Assembly: GCA_013414795.1 (NCBI GenBank)
Contig: CP058732.1
Coordinates: 2,395,737-2,459,736, forward strand
Length of the DNA stretch: 64,000 nucleotides
Direction: 5' to 3'
Origin: Candidatus Kapaibacterium sp.
Lineage (GTDB): Bacteria > Bacteroidota > Ignavibacteria > Kapaibacteriales > UBA2268
Shown here: positions 48,601 through 53,686 of the stretch, in pieces
Position numbering within the stretch: position 1 is the first letter of the stretch
Layout of the letters: the number at the start of each line of letters is the position of its first letter
Translations under genes and position numbers: made by a program
The notes under the pieces: model-generated
What the model was told of the DNA's origin: nothing
The model's database searches: none
The model's input: only the letters and a program-made list of their open reading frames with translations

Positions 48601-49046
48601 ATTGTTGCGTCGCCATAAATTAAAAGTCTAACAAAATTGGAATTTCCAAGCCTAAAAGTTCCCTGCTGAATGAGTAAATCATTTTGAACATTTGCATTGT
48701 TATCTAACAAAACAATTTGTAAGGTAGAGTTTTTATTAATAGTTAAATTATAAAAATTAGTTAACGATGTTCCACCAATTGTAGAATTGGCTCCCCCGAC
48801 AAAAATTACAAACCCATTTCCCGGATTGAACGAACCACCATTGTTTGTCCAATTTCCAGTGATGTAAATTGTACCAGTGCCACTTTGGGTTAAGTTGCTA
48901 CCATTCGATAGAGTCAAATCAGTATTAACTTGAATTACAGAATTATTGGATAAATAAACAATAGCATTTTGATTTACAAAAAATTGAGGATGAACAGGGA
49001 TTATGCCAATGAATAAAATAGTCAGCACAATCCAAATTGTTTTCAT
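36690..49046 (-). CDS. Giant (4118-aa) modular surface protein, adhesin-like
   Basis: The ATG at 49044-49046 has GAGGG 5 bases upstream and yields the signal peptide MKTIWIVLTILFIGIIPVHP; an in-frame start ten codons earlier is weaker. The 12.4-kb frame is unbroken. It is built from about six super-repeats: beta-helix-like stalk segments (GTGTVxFxG..Q.I.G....FYNL.I.K), then a domain with LRKY....F.VG....Y.PV, then a GxWxxPxTW....P...D.V.I module near residues 762, 1474, 1974, 2609, 3330 and 3795. A GEVED-type domain sits at about 2160-2285 (YRVWIDYNRNGSYTDAGELV). The C-terminus NASILNEGVIEIGNCP replaces the expected T9SS tail. The role as long surface fibre or adhesin is inference. Confidence 0.85.
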   Translation of the reverse strand: MKTIWIVLTILFIGIIPVHPQFFVNQNAIVYLSNNSVIQVNTDLTLSNGSNLTQSGTGTIYITGNWTNNGGSFNPGNGFVIFVGGANSTIGGTSLTNFYNLTINKNSTLQIVLLDNNANVQNDLLIQQGTFRLGNSNFVRLLIYGDATISPNGVFDVTDNLPSASDTVKFGGDLLVNGTLDFNGTNGKVFAFFINSGNADFDGTGTADLFEVILRKFSKSDTVFFKRTFTAPNGFLTLDTGFFKITGNFTLSNTFLKPQTGTGNIFIQKESGFWLDNPNVTVNAQPLQGNLYLRGDLVLSQGTFNVGSTGQSSIIYDNTPPSKSRLDVRGGQLNIYTRLSPQTYATNLLDFSLSGGNIYVGTGSNSTETSVGLFDVSASGSSFTWSNGTIVLQRTANNTVGDYVVLASTYSVTGGLLRINSSTTGQTFDINSTVPVYNFEVLGTNDPIARLISNNLTCLNDITFAGSGTGKLNANNLNITLGGNWTNNCASSDGFVPGTGTVILNGSSTQTIGGTQTTKFNNLTVNKTGGQVEIDIATRVDGNLRLLSNTLVDLNSNDLTIGPNGHIYSDNGTSEDVITFNSNKYIINSGSGSNPLAGARLIREISNSASLPLYLHFPVGTPGYYSPATITFNLNGATFGTNPYVSVKPVPLEHPEVELSNRSLTKYWVVDKNDVTINNDGASVRFYYNVGEVQGNEGSYVVLWYSPSYNDPSGYWHINPGLNNYVDFNNHLFYSLQVDDIEGDWLAGEQDVAILYFFSRADGDFNTPSTWSNYNFGGPASTKVPSKKTHRVRIQDNKVTITQDVPELNLISVEDGTGGRQPGKLEFTGNYIVQGDTFRLEQNTKIYISHQDGISATPSNLGCVRTAVRDLSSSAVYVFTGSLTQVTGDGIPNVIRGLVVDKTAGQSVTLSKSFLITDSLVINNGVLDLGAYNANGQSSGRTLIMRGGELIVRQNFPLNYNPPTFSAGRVTFDGTGNVTIPSSGSSPAVNRYYDLKISGNPRSGNVTFASSGEIRIYNSLDISQLNFANNSYGFFTNGSTVRFCKNGGTQDIPFKPASPSDSVVYLEYYNLVLDSAGTKSLSATGTPTFKVLNDLTIDNGATFNANNFNLEVQGDWVNANGSVFQPGTGTVIFRNTSALTTNTITSRDTTDNPFNNVIIAGSGTIKPLDDIKILGNLTIDTGATFEMVNNYLSIYGNWINKGGTFTYGTSTVSFNGSSTQSISKTSGNESFYNLIVKNGSDVDIIGVGFSGNGIIVNNDLTLSLGKIRGRSGTNFRFVTVLGNLNRPGGGYVDAELRKVVANGTTSQIFEVGFGSRYTPVTVEIFGSGGTAGLLAVLSDTINTSSSPISWNTDPPTSILPAGSSMSPSKHVARQYSISIPSGSSFALGSNRKYNATFTFIGSAAPNGDLRNGANPDIFDVRLRSGSNWIGPYYYGAIPLVGNRTTNSTRFDSLDAFGTFIVGEPDVLTFYTRANGNWTTASNWSTVGYGGPAAFEYPGQNTSNFRAFIGNGNTITLNQNVTVNSVGSNTGWVQVDSSGTLNFGTYVINGTGEFRLAKDGRLITENSDGFRATGTLGSVQTSTRNYNYLNHNRGHFVYSGNQNQTQANEALPSTIATLTVNKTGGTLTFQRSLAISDSLYLQNGSMSLTANITINGNIRRNSGTTFNPNTTTITISGLQSDTLTNLDNNPFDFYNLTLAKNNGTGNFVLASNSAIRINNNLTFSNTGTNKSLIDARTYSGAYVIIAQNATVSNASNTRGWVNGELRKYIPSGDAPAVTFEVGDSLLYSPFYLDFASGSNNGTAGYLGVKVFPGTHPYMDLTYNPPIAPSRLIGPKWWRLTLPQGSTFQRGNRNVTIRAYFNVPGDDAYVDYWGCVDLTYIRRWTDSVIWQPLYPNSTVSNDGTFGCQDTRQSGLSPSFTYSGALSSGLAYVQVANVNTAFGWTEYIGNDLLLGDFVSGNQNTIARFYNFYSIRDGDWTDPSTWSTVSLDDTLNPTNLAASDTTGGRNRIIYGFPRRQYDNVIIGRGRKVRLDANIGTNTLTWILELNALAGPSVVVRDSGILDLNYHVLRGNSFKVYNGGKIIVGSNSGITTGNSGNINLYPGTLPSYSDSISIVYTAEGYTSDVARYLNPIPDRNGSTYYIERVVVRRSSDGQVLMDNVTLDTLTRASQCINIYTHKKAVLQAGQAYYLQIDPSSAVGNRRYRVWIDYNRNGSYTDAGELVVDMTSNSNTLFNTASFTVPAGTLPGSTHMRVGMRENNQNFGPTDNGTGEFEEYTIDIVNINPTITQVTGNGLPNILRSFEVHSPRNGSIVQLGKTITVLDSVRIRSGQLQAQANNINLYGDFVNDTSNGFNAGTGSVVFQNAGKSSIRGSQSITFNNVYARKPAGDTISITTDVTVNNTFSLDSSNIIDLADNITLNFATTGNLTYSGAGFSKSKMIRVSGNSNSGSIRKYFADGTNATRSFVFPYGIDTVFNQANISFTGNFSNSNLRVRLRNAKHPNRLNEFILKKYWILEGTGITNVTSNSYQFDFSWVDTVGDFSKYIPGRYQSSSGWEINLGLNPTISTIPAGYRIQISNDTTYNGSKIYGDYTAGHPLTYFNGRVFYSRSTGKWSDRLNWSNDPVLKHNGPAASYYPGQLYDDDTVNIDGHTIYFDAARALVDSIRIGGTNPNPPPGELRFDSTRNNKVLQTRQLFLDNEAVRISTSGYSTSILRKKVDTLIITRNLINNAGGPFGIHLFPQYSTLDSDYVVLKFTGTGNSKITGNGPWASFRSVVLEKSGGLADSLIIESSGLCTSSNSSAKHYFEINQGILVQNTGPTNTLYISGLDVFPINLGQNSGITILKGRISSRSSITTNANTRIHIQNGTLYVGEPYLYSSVFGSLIYNTGTTVRIDTGLLWIAKNFTKAAANSTVDFTLNPLGEVKVTTVSMGTYPSNGFGFDITNAGSTFNMYGGRIIVANALGTSPYAFDLRINAQNGAGMVGGVIQSGDSTLTPTGTTIKIGGTIAVNDLHFANNPSNNVTTKVAEQTFTINGNWTIDANHIFNLDGNTVKLAGNLNNYGNFIGVPPGPTTNPWQIELFGANNQTLFSNSSSIEVYNLRLNKSSGKVVLAPTGSSNLLIRNILEFSNNNNSFIDAPIVSGRYVELSPITGSNPSIVRNGKGHINGRLYRYVGSSAVNVFFAVGADSIDSYRPVWFETTGSGNTPGLVGVVAFNYQHPYLFNALIDTSKTLIRYWKVTTNGFALASGNTFNLKLQFLNPNDFKPGSNLNNFDVFNYNPPCPDPPTPCPGTGTWTRFLTPVKTDTTLYATGINLFGDFTAGLPLGITFWSRNNGYWNDPNTWSLTSYYVDNVPTRIPNQTTDIVRIGNNKTVILPDGFSPNVMSVYVEKDSVNNLPGTLLINGTLGYLSGQKFILEDSCTLGIQNQYGIARVVDGNIGAVQTSIRNYGVSRYYYNSSVSALNTGLGLPDSIKTLIIENSNTSNSNVYLSNYAGAPALKIADTLLVKRGTFNAGSRNLTLYSVMILDSNGTEGKFEPTSATVTFSGSNDKYLILKNRSGVRFNNLVIDQGNLNITRPSINNPSTQHTFVSGTLNFANPNTYITLLDGVNLKISNSSPTAILNFGSNRYVRTSYNSGLLIRAVTTGQSYSFPVGSNTYYAPAVFDAGGSGVTGTVGVRTSYGQSTVQTDGHIGFSPSTAASYLKRYWTIDSVTATINGKWTFYYNDNDVAGNEAEFTKIGRWRPPFETPGGSWSFPFNPSSINTSANTFETSANFSYTAFYGDWTIGNEAAFRRIFYSRQSGLWTSDNSWTWSPTHSGPIAGTGLFPNAERDSVVIGGGNNGVGNHEITLDISNPFVNPNGVGISVGTGMSNTGTLNLGINVLNGDYFTLSDFSTLKIGSPNGITTVGSSLGNIETNLTRNYSTNAIYVYNGSGNQAIGNGLPSTVFSFIVDNSGSYPNNVVTIDKNITVQNDLRILNGTLDLQSYSMNATIGSLGTFELAANGILRVGGTNNLATTINNYSNYVINTNSIIDFNGGNQVFTTLPTNLTQNFITNTGGLGTVWLSNSGTKFANSQLLIRGDLLINSGVTLHNNVGNDAISVRGSVINNASILNEGVIEIGNCP
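37625..46780 (-). repeat. Six GxWxxPxTW module copies inside the giant gene
   Basis: The copies lie near 46730-46780 (RADGDFNTPSTWS), 44590-44655 (RANGNWTTASNWS), 43100-43145 (IRDGDWTDPSTWS), 41195-41245 (RSTGKWSDRLNWS), 39030-39075 (RNNGYWNDPNTWS) and 37625-37680 (RQSGLWTSDNSWTWS). Spacing is 1.4-2.2 kb. Each is preceded by a F[TYWR]..VG-type domain and followed by a D-x-V-x-I strand and a GxGLPxxxxxL segment. A seventh copy is in the neighbouring gene near 34925-34965. Copies are diverged in DNA, so this is an old protein-level repeat, not a recent duplication. Confidence 0.75.
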
Positions 49047-49085
49047 CTTCACCCTCAAAAATCTATTCATTATCATAATCCATTC

Positions 49086-52000
49086 TTATTTTACTCTCAT
49101 AATCCAAACAACACTCATATTTTTGGGTCGAGTTTCGTTTGCAGTTCTTGGAGTGCCATTTGTTCCGTCGGAAATCGGATCCCCAATTGTAATGTTTGCA
49201 GGCGGTGCATAGTTACCAAGACTAATATCATAAGTATTATAAGCATATTCATATTTCAAGGCGCCGTCTGAATCGACGCTATGTCGATGCCCCTGGAATG
49301 CATCGTATTGTCCAGTGCCAGAAGTTGTCCCGCCACGCAAAAACATACCAGCCTTTTCGCTCAAACCTGGAGAGTCCGCCCCGTTCGGGTCGCCATTCAA
49401 ATTGGGAATAACTTGATTATGATAAGGACTTGCTGGATCGTTCAAAGTTTGCCCATTGCATTCAACCCAACCATAAGGTAAAGATGGAGTATTCGCAAAG
49501 TCTTTATGCCAAGCAATAATTGAACCAATTGGTGGAACTGGCTGGTAACTGCTTGTAACAACCCAAGTCGAACCATTGCTTATCAATTCAATCGATTCCT
49601 TTTGGCGCAAAACTAACGAGGAGGAACCTTCAATCGAACCACTTATAGTAACATTACCGGTGTTTATATTCTTGATTATGTAAGTCCTTCCAACATTGGA
49701 AGTAGATGGATTTGGCAAAGTTATTGTAATATTTGAACTTGCATTTGCCAACACGGTATGGTAAGTTTCATCTAAGGTTATATTCGAGGTTACAACTGAA
49801 ACCTTTGTTGAAATTGAACCTTCTACAGAAAGAGTCGAGTTGGGGTTAGTTGTTCCGACACCTACATTTCCCGAACCAGTAACAATAACTCTATCGGTAT
49901 TGTTTGTTTTGATTTTAAATCCGACGTTATCTGTTGTACCTATGAAGTTAGTTGACTCGTTTAAACCAGAATTACCAGTGGTTTTCCAAGCAACCGAGGC
50001 GACCTGGCTTGGAAGATTGTCCTGGGTAATTAAAGAGCTCCAAGTTGAACCGTTGTACACTTTAAGATTATTGTTGGTGTTGTCGTAGAAAACCGCACCT
50101 TTGGAAATTACATTTGGCGTTGTGGATTGCGGTTGGAAATAAATTACTTTGGGGTCGATATTGCCAGTTACTACCAAATCGCCGTCAATGTAAACATCTC
50201 CATTGGTTTGAACAAGTATTGAATCGTCGACAATAGTGGTTGTACCGATACCAAGTTTACCATTTGCCAACAATCTCATTCTTTCTGTGCCATTCGTTTG
50301 GAAAATCAAAGGCAAGTTTTCGTTCTGACGAATTATTGCATTGCCAGAATTGTCGATTCCAATATCGAAACCGTCGTTTACACCAGTGCCAGTCGTAGAA
50401 CCTGCGGTGAACTTGTGGTAAGTAGCGGTTGCGTTTCCTTGGTCTTGGTGCAACAAAGTCGCTGGGTTTGTAAAATTGAATCCAATTCTATTATTCGACA
50501 CATCTTGATAAATCAAATTCGTAGCCTCCCAACCACCGTTATATCTTAGAGTCTGCCCAGTTGTTCCTGTTGGTAAAGTTGGTATAGTTTGCCAGGAAAG
50601 ATTTCCGCTGGCATCCGTCTGCAAAAAGGCATTTCCAGTTGGCAGACTTGTTGGTAAATAATAACTTATTGTAGTTGTTTGGGAATTACTTGTTCTAAAA
50701 TAGTTCAAACCGCTACCTGAATTGACCAAACCAAGAGAATTTTGAATAACAAGAGCATTTTCCGAATTGCTCCATTGCAAGCGGTTGTCATAAGTCAAAG
50801 ATGAACCACCACTCCAAATTGCAATATATGGTTGGGCACCATTTCCAGAAACAGTACCGGGGAAAGTCTGACCAGTAGCAAAATCAATTGTGCCAGTCAT
50901 TGTCCCACCAGAAAGGGGCAAATAATTGCTGGCAGTAATATTATCGGGTATATCAGCATCAGTTAAAGAACGAAATGTTGGTGTTCCGGTCCCCGTTGTT
51001 GGCCCAGCAAAAACTGTGTTTGCACTTTGTGGATTCCAAGAGACCGAGAATGTTCCACTATTTGTAATCGGCGAGCCGGAAACTGAAAATTCAGTTGGCA
51101 TCGACAACCCAACGCTACTTACACTTCCAACATTACCTGGCTCCCACTGACTTGAAGTATTATTCCATATATATGCTTGTCCATTCGCCGGTGGGGTATT
51201 TGCAACATTTCTACCTTGTATTTTCACAACAGTCGGATTTGGATATGTTCCATTCAAATCTCCTCCAGCAGCATCCCCATCGAACACAATGCTTGAAATT
51301 GCTGCGGTATATACTGGATCCGTCTCTAAACTTGAAGCAGAAGTCCATTGCGGTGGGTTACCAGCCCCTTGTGAAACCAGAACTTGCCCAGAACTGCCCG
51401 CAGAACCATTTGGCATTAACGCCCCAGTAAACAAGACATTTCCAGATATATGGAGTTTTTCGCTTGGGGTTGATGTTCCCACGCCGAGCCGTTGATTTCC
51501 ATTATCCCACCATAAACTGTTGTCACCTGAAATACTATTCGTGCCATTCCAAAAAGCCACTTGGTTTGCACTACCGGAGCCAGTTACCTCGCTATTAGCA
51601 TTAGCGTCGGAAATTGTTATCGAACCAGCACCATTTGTGATTTGAATGCCAGTACCAGCAGTAATTGTATTCAACGAGAAGCCAATTCCATTTCCAATAA
51701 GAATTTGTCCAGAACCCGGAGTTGTACTATTCCCTGTGCCACCCTTCGAAATTGGCAAAACGCCCGAAACCTCTGCGGTTGCTAAATCGACTGCGTCAGT
51801 TGTTGACCCAGTACCAATAAATTTATTCGCTTCTATGTTGCCACCTCCAAGAGTAATACTTGCACCACTACCAACGACCATAGTAGCGGTCGTATTTGTG
51901 CCAGAGGCGATTAAATTAAATGGAACTGTTGCAACGGAAGAAACAACCGCAACCCATTGAGTTCCATTATAATACTCGAATCGTTGATTATCAAGATTAT

Positions 52001-52223
52001 ATATCAACAGACCTGTCGCAGGCGAGGAGATTGCATTCCTCTGCGTTGTTGTCAACCTTGGTACTAAAAAGCCGTGGGAAGTGGAATACAATTCCAAAAT
52101 AGCGGAATTGTCGGGGGTTGTGGTTCCAATCCCAACATTCTGAGCCTGGCCGAATAAATAATTTAGTCCAAACAGGCTCAATAGAACTACAAAAAATACC
52201 TTAAATAAGCTTCTGTTTTCCAT
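49086..52223 (-). CDS. Secreted phage-tail-fibre-like protein with tail-collar-type tip
   Basis: The product is 1045 residues. A signal peptide (LFKVFFVVLLSLFGLNYLFG) is followed by the repeat VGIGTTTPDNSAILEL, a pattern that recurs as LGVGTSTPSEKLHISG and VGVGTTNPNSTLSVEG. Tail-fibre shaft segments follow: LPISKGGTGNSTTPGSGQIL, GDLNGTYPNPTV, LPLSGGTMTGTIDF. The last 150 residues (PPIGSIIAWHKDFANTPSLP, then GWVECNGQTL, GMFLRGGTTSGTGQYDAFQG, HRHS and final ETRPKNMSVVWIMRV) match tail-collar or fibre-tip domains of phages. No prophage genes surround it, and the signal peptide shows it is exported. It probably forms a trimeric surface fibre with a receptor-binding tip. The stop is 40 bases from the giant gene's start. 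No Shine-Dalgarno site is seen. Confidence 0.82.
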   Translation of the reverse strand: MENRSLFKVFFVVLLSLFGLNYLFGQAQNVGIGTTTPDNSAILELYSTSHGFLVPRLTTTQRNAISSPATGLLIYNLDNQRFEYYNGTQWVAVVSSVATVPFNLIASGTNTTATMVVGSGASITLGGGNIEANKFIGTGSTTDAVDLATAEVSGVLPISKGGTGNSTTPGSGQILIGNGIGFSLNTITAGTGIQITNGAGSITISDANANSEVTGSGSANQVAFWNGTNSISGDNSLWWDNGNQRLGVGTSTPSEKLHISGNVLFTGALMPNGSAGSSGQVLVSQGAGNPPQWTSASSLETDPVYTAAISSIVFDGDAAGGDLNGTYPNPTVVKIQGRNVANTPPANGQAYIWNNTSSQWEPGNVGSVSSVGLSMPTEFSVSGSPITNSGTFSVSWNPQSANTVFAGPTTGTGTPTFRSLTDADIPDNITASNYLPLSGGTMTGTIDFATGQTFPGTVSGNGAQPYIAIWSGGSSLTYDNRLQWSNSENALVIQNSLGLVNSGSGLNYFRTSNSQTTTISYYLPTSLPTGNAFLQTDASGNLSWQTIPTLPTGTTGQTLRYNGGWEATNLIYQDVSNNRIGFNFTNPATLLHQDQGNATATYHKFTAGSTTGTGVNDGFDIGIDNSGNAIIRQNENLPLIFQTNGTERMRLLANGKLGIGTTTIVDDSILVQTNGDVYIDGDLVVTGNIDPKVIYFQPQSTTPNVISKGAVFYDNTNNNLKVYNGSTWSSLITQDNLPSQVASVAWKTTGNSGLNESTNFIGTTDNVGFKIKTNNTDRVIVTGSGNVGVGTTNPNSTLSVEGSISTKVSVVTSNITLDETYHTVLANASSNITITLPNPSTSNVGRTYIIKNINTGNVTISGSIEGSSSLVLRQKESIELISNGSTWVVTSSYQPVPPIGSIIAWHKDFANTPSLPYGWVECNGQTLNDPASPYHNQVIPNLNGDPNGADSPGLSEKAGMFLRGGTTSGTGQYDAFQGHRHSVDSDGALKYEYAYNTYDISLGNYAPPANITIGDPISDGTNGTPRTANETRPKNMSVVWIMRVK

Positions 52224-52289
52224 ATTAAATCTATAAAAAATTTTTTACATCTTAATTAATCAAGTAAATAAAACAAAAAATATACCAGC

Positions 52290-52916
52290 CTATGTTACAA
52301 GTGAATGAATAACATATTCAGTCTCATCAAAAATTTCGAGAATATTTGATAACTCTTGTGCAACTTGAGGAACAGTTAAATTCAACTCCTCGGCAATTTC
52401 TGGAAAAAGATAGCCTCGCAAACGACGTGAAATTATTTTTTGCTGAAGTTTCGTAAACTTTAACGTGTTGTAATTTTTATCTACGAACCTATTCGGATTG
52501 AACAATAATTCGAAAATGGCTTTGCAATATACTTTCTTTCCATTAAGTATACTATGAATAGAATCAATAAAACTGGACTGCGAGACATTTTTAAGCAGAA
52601 TACCATCGGCACCAGAATAAAATGCCAAGCTAAGGTCGACAAATTCTTCAACTGCTGTAACAAGTAATACCTTTGTGTTGTAATCGTTTTGTTTCAAATG
52701 CTCAGCGACGGAGATTCCATCCAAAAATGGCATAACAATATCGACCACTGCAATGTCGGGGGAAAGGGTGTCAATCAATTCCAAGGCTTCCACTCCATTG
52801 GAAGCCTCGCCGACAATTTTGAACTCTGGTTGCGACATAAGGTAAGCTTTGATTCCCAATCGCACCAAAGGAAAATCGTCGGCGATCAAAACTGTGTAAG
52901 TTTTACTGGACTCCAT
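52290..52916 (-). CDS. Response regulator with divergent LuxR-type output domain
   Basis: The product is 208 residues. The receiver domain at 7-125 is complete: D13-D14, phospho-acceptor Asp59 in IAVVDIVMPFLDG, Thr87 and Lys109. The C-terminal part (about 150-208, FTKLQQKIISRRLRGYLFPE, then IAEELNLTVPQVAQELSNIL) aligns with the NarL/LuxR four-helix HTH, but the usual LTxREREVL and VKTHVxNI signatures are largely replaced. DNA binding is therefore uncertain. It sits between the tail-fibre-like gene and another NarL-type regulator, all on the same strand, so it is a candidate regulator of the surface cluster. Confidence 0.82.
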   Translation of the reverse strand: MESSKTYTVLIADDFPLVRLGIKAYLMSQPEFKIVGEASNGVEALELIDTLSPDIAVVDIVMPFLDGISVAEHLKQNDYNTKVLLVTAVEEFVDLSLAFYSGADGILLKNVSQSSFIDSIHSILNGKKVYCKAIFELLFNPNRFVDKNYNTLKFTKLQQKIISRRLRGYLFPEIAEELNLTVPQVAQELSNILEIFDETEYVIHSLVT

Positions 52917-52996
52917 CCACTTCCTTGTCTTTTAAAATAATCCAAATTGCAAAATAATATATTGAAAAAGACGGGATTTTAAGTAAAAGTACTCAA

Positions 52997-53686
52997 TTAA
53001 ATCAGTCTTTCTTCCCTTTGCTTGGTACTAAAAATAACAGCAAAACGCACAAGACCCGCAGCAGTCTTAATTCCAAGTTTTTGCATTATGTTCGCTCTGT
53101 GATTTTGAACAGTTCGAACACTGATTCCCAAAATCTCCGCAATTTCCTGGCTTGTTTTGCCAGTTGCTACATAGTTTAAAATTTCCTGTTCACGTTTTGT
53201 AAGAGTTACATTACTATTGTCCGATTCACTTTGGAACGACCTTGGTGCTTCGAGAACTCTCAAAATTGACTTCGAGAAAACTCTTTCACCCAGAATTGAT
53301 TTGTATATTGCTTCAATTAGAAAATTTGGTGAAACATCTTTCGATAGATAACCGTCGGCCCCAGCAGCAAGTGCTCTTTCTATATTTTGATAATCTTCGA
53401 GTGCAGTTAACATAAGAACTACAATTTCGGGATTATTTGATTTTAGCATTCTGGCAAGTTCAATGCCGTCAAGTTGAGGCATATTAATATCGAGAAGAAC
53501 CAAATCTGGTTGGTATTGATGTATTAGCGAAAGTGCAACTTTTCCATTTTCTGCTTCTGCAACAATTTTTATTCGCTTTTCAAGCGAAAGAATTCGGCGG
53601 ATACCAGCGCGTACAATTTCGTGGTCATCAGCAATTATGACTTTAATTTCATTGGGAAGCAAATCTTCAATTTCTCTTTGTATCAT
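52997..53686 (-). CDS. NarL/FixJ-family response regulator
   Basis: The start is taken at the ATG overlapping the nadE stop by 4 bases (ATGA, 53683-53686); an upstream in-frame codon at 53722 would extend it 12 residues into nadE. The product is 229 residues. The receiver has D20-D21 and phospho-acceptor Asp66 in LVLLDINMPQLDG. The LuxR-type HTH near 162-215 is canonical: TLTKREQEILNYVATGKTSQ, EIAEILGISVRTVQNHRANI. It should bind DNA when phosphorylated. No histidine kinase is adjacent; the nearest is the CHASE-PAS protein about 26 kb downstream on the same strand. Confidence 0.9.
   Translation of the reverse strand: MIQREIEDLLPNEIKVIIADDHEIVRAGIRRILSLEKRIKIVAEAENGKVALSLIHQYQPDLVLLDINMPQLDGIELARMLKSNNPEIVVLMLTALEDYQNIERALAAGADGYLSKDVSPNFLIEAIYKSILGERVFSKSILRVLEAPRSFQSESDNSNVTLTKREQEILNYVATGKTSQEIAEILGISVRTVQNHRANIMQKLGIKTAAGLVRFAVIFSTKQREERLI

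Noticed and set aside
36690-49046. CRISPR-like or tandem DNA repeats in the giant gene
   Set aside because: The periodicity is at protein level with diverged DNA and 1.4-2.2 kb spacing; no short direct repeats with spacers are present.
49086-52223. Prophage remnant
   Set aside because: Tail-fibre motifs alone suggested phage, but the protein has a signal peptide and no phage genes are adjacent; a cellular surface fibre fits better.
52234-52247. 14-base palindrome TAAAAAATTTTTTA upstream of the tail-fibre-like gene
   Set aside because: Pure A/T palindromes are common in such spacers; without a matching second site I do not call it an operator.
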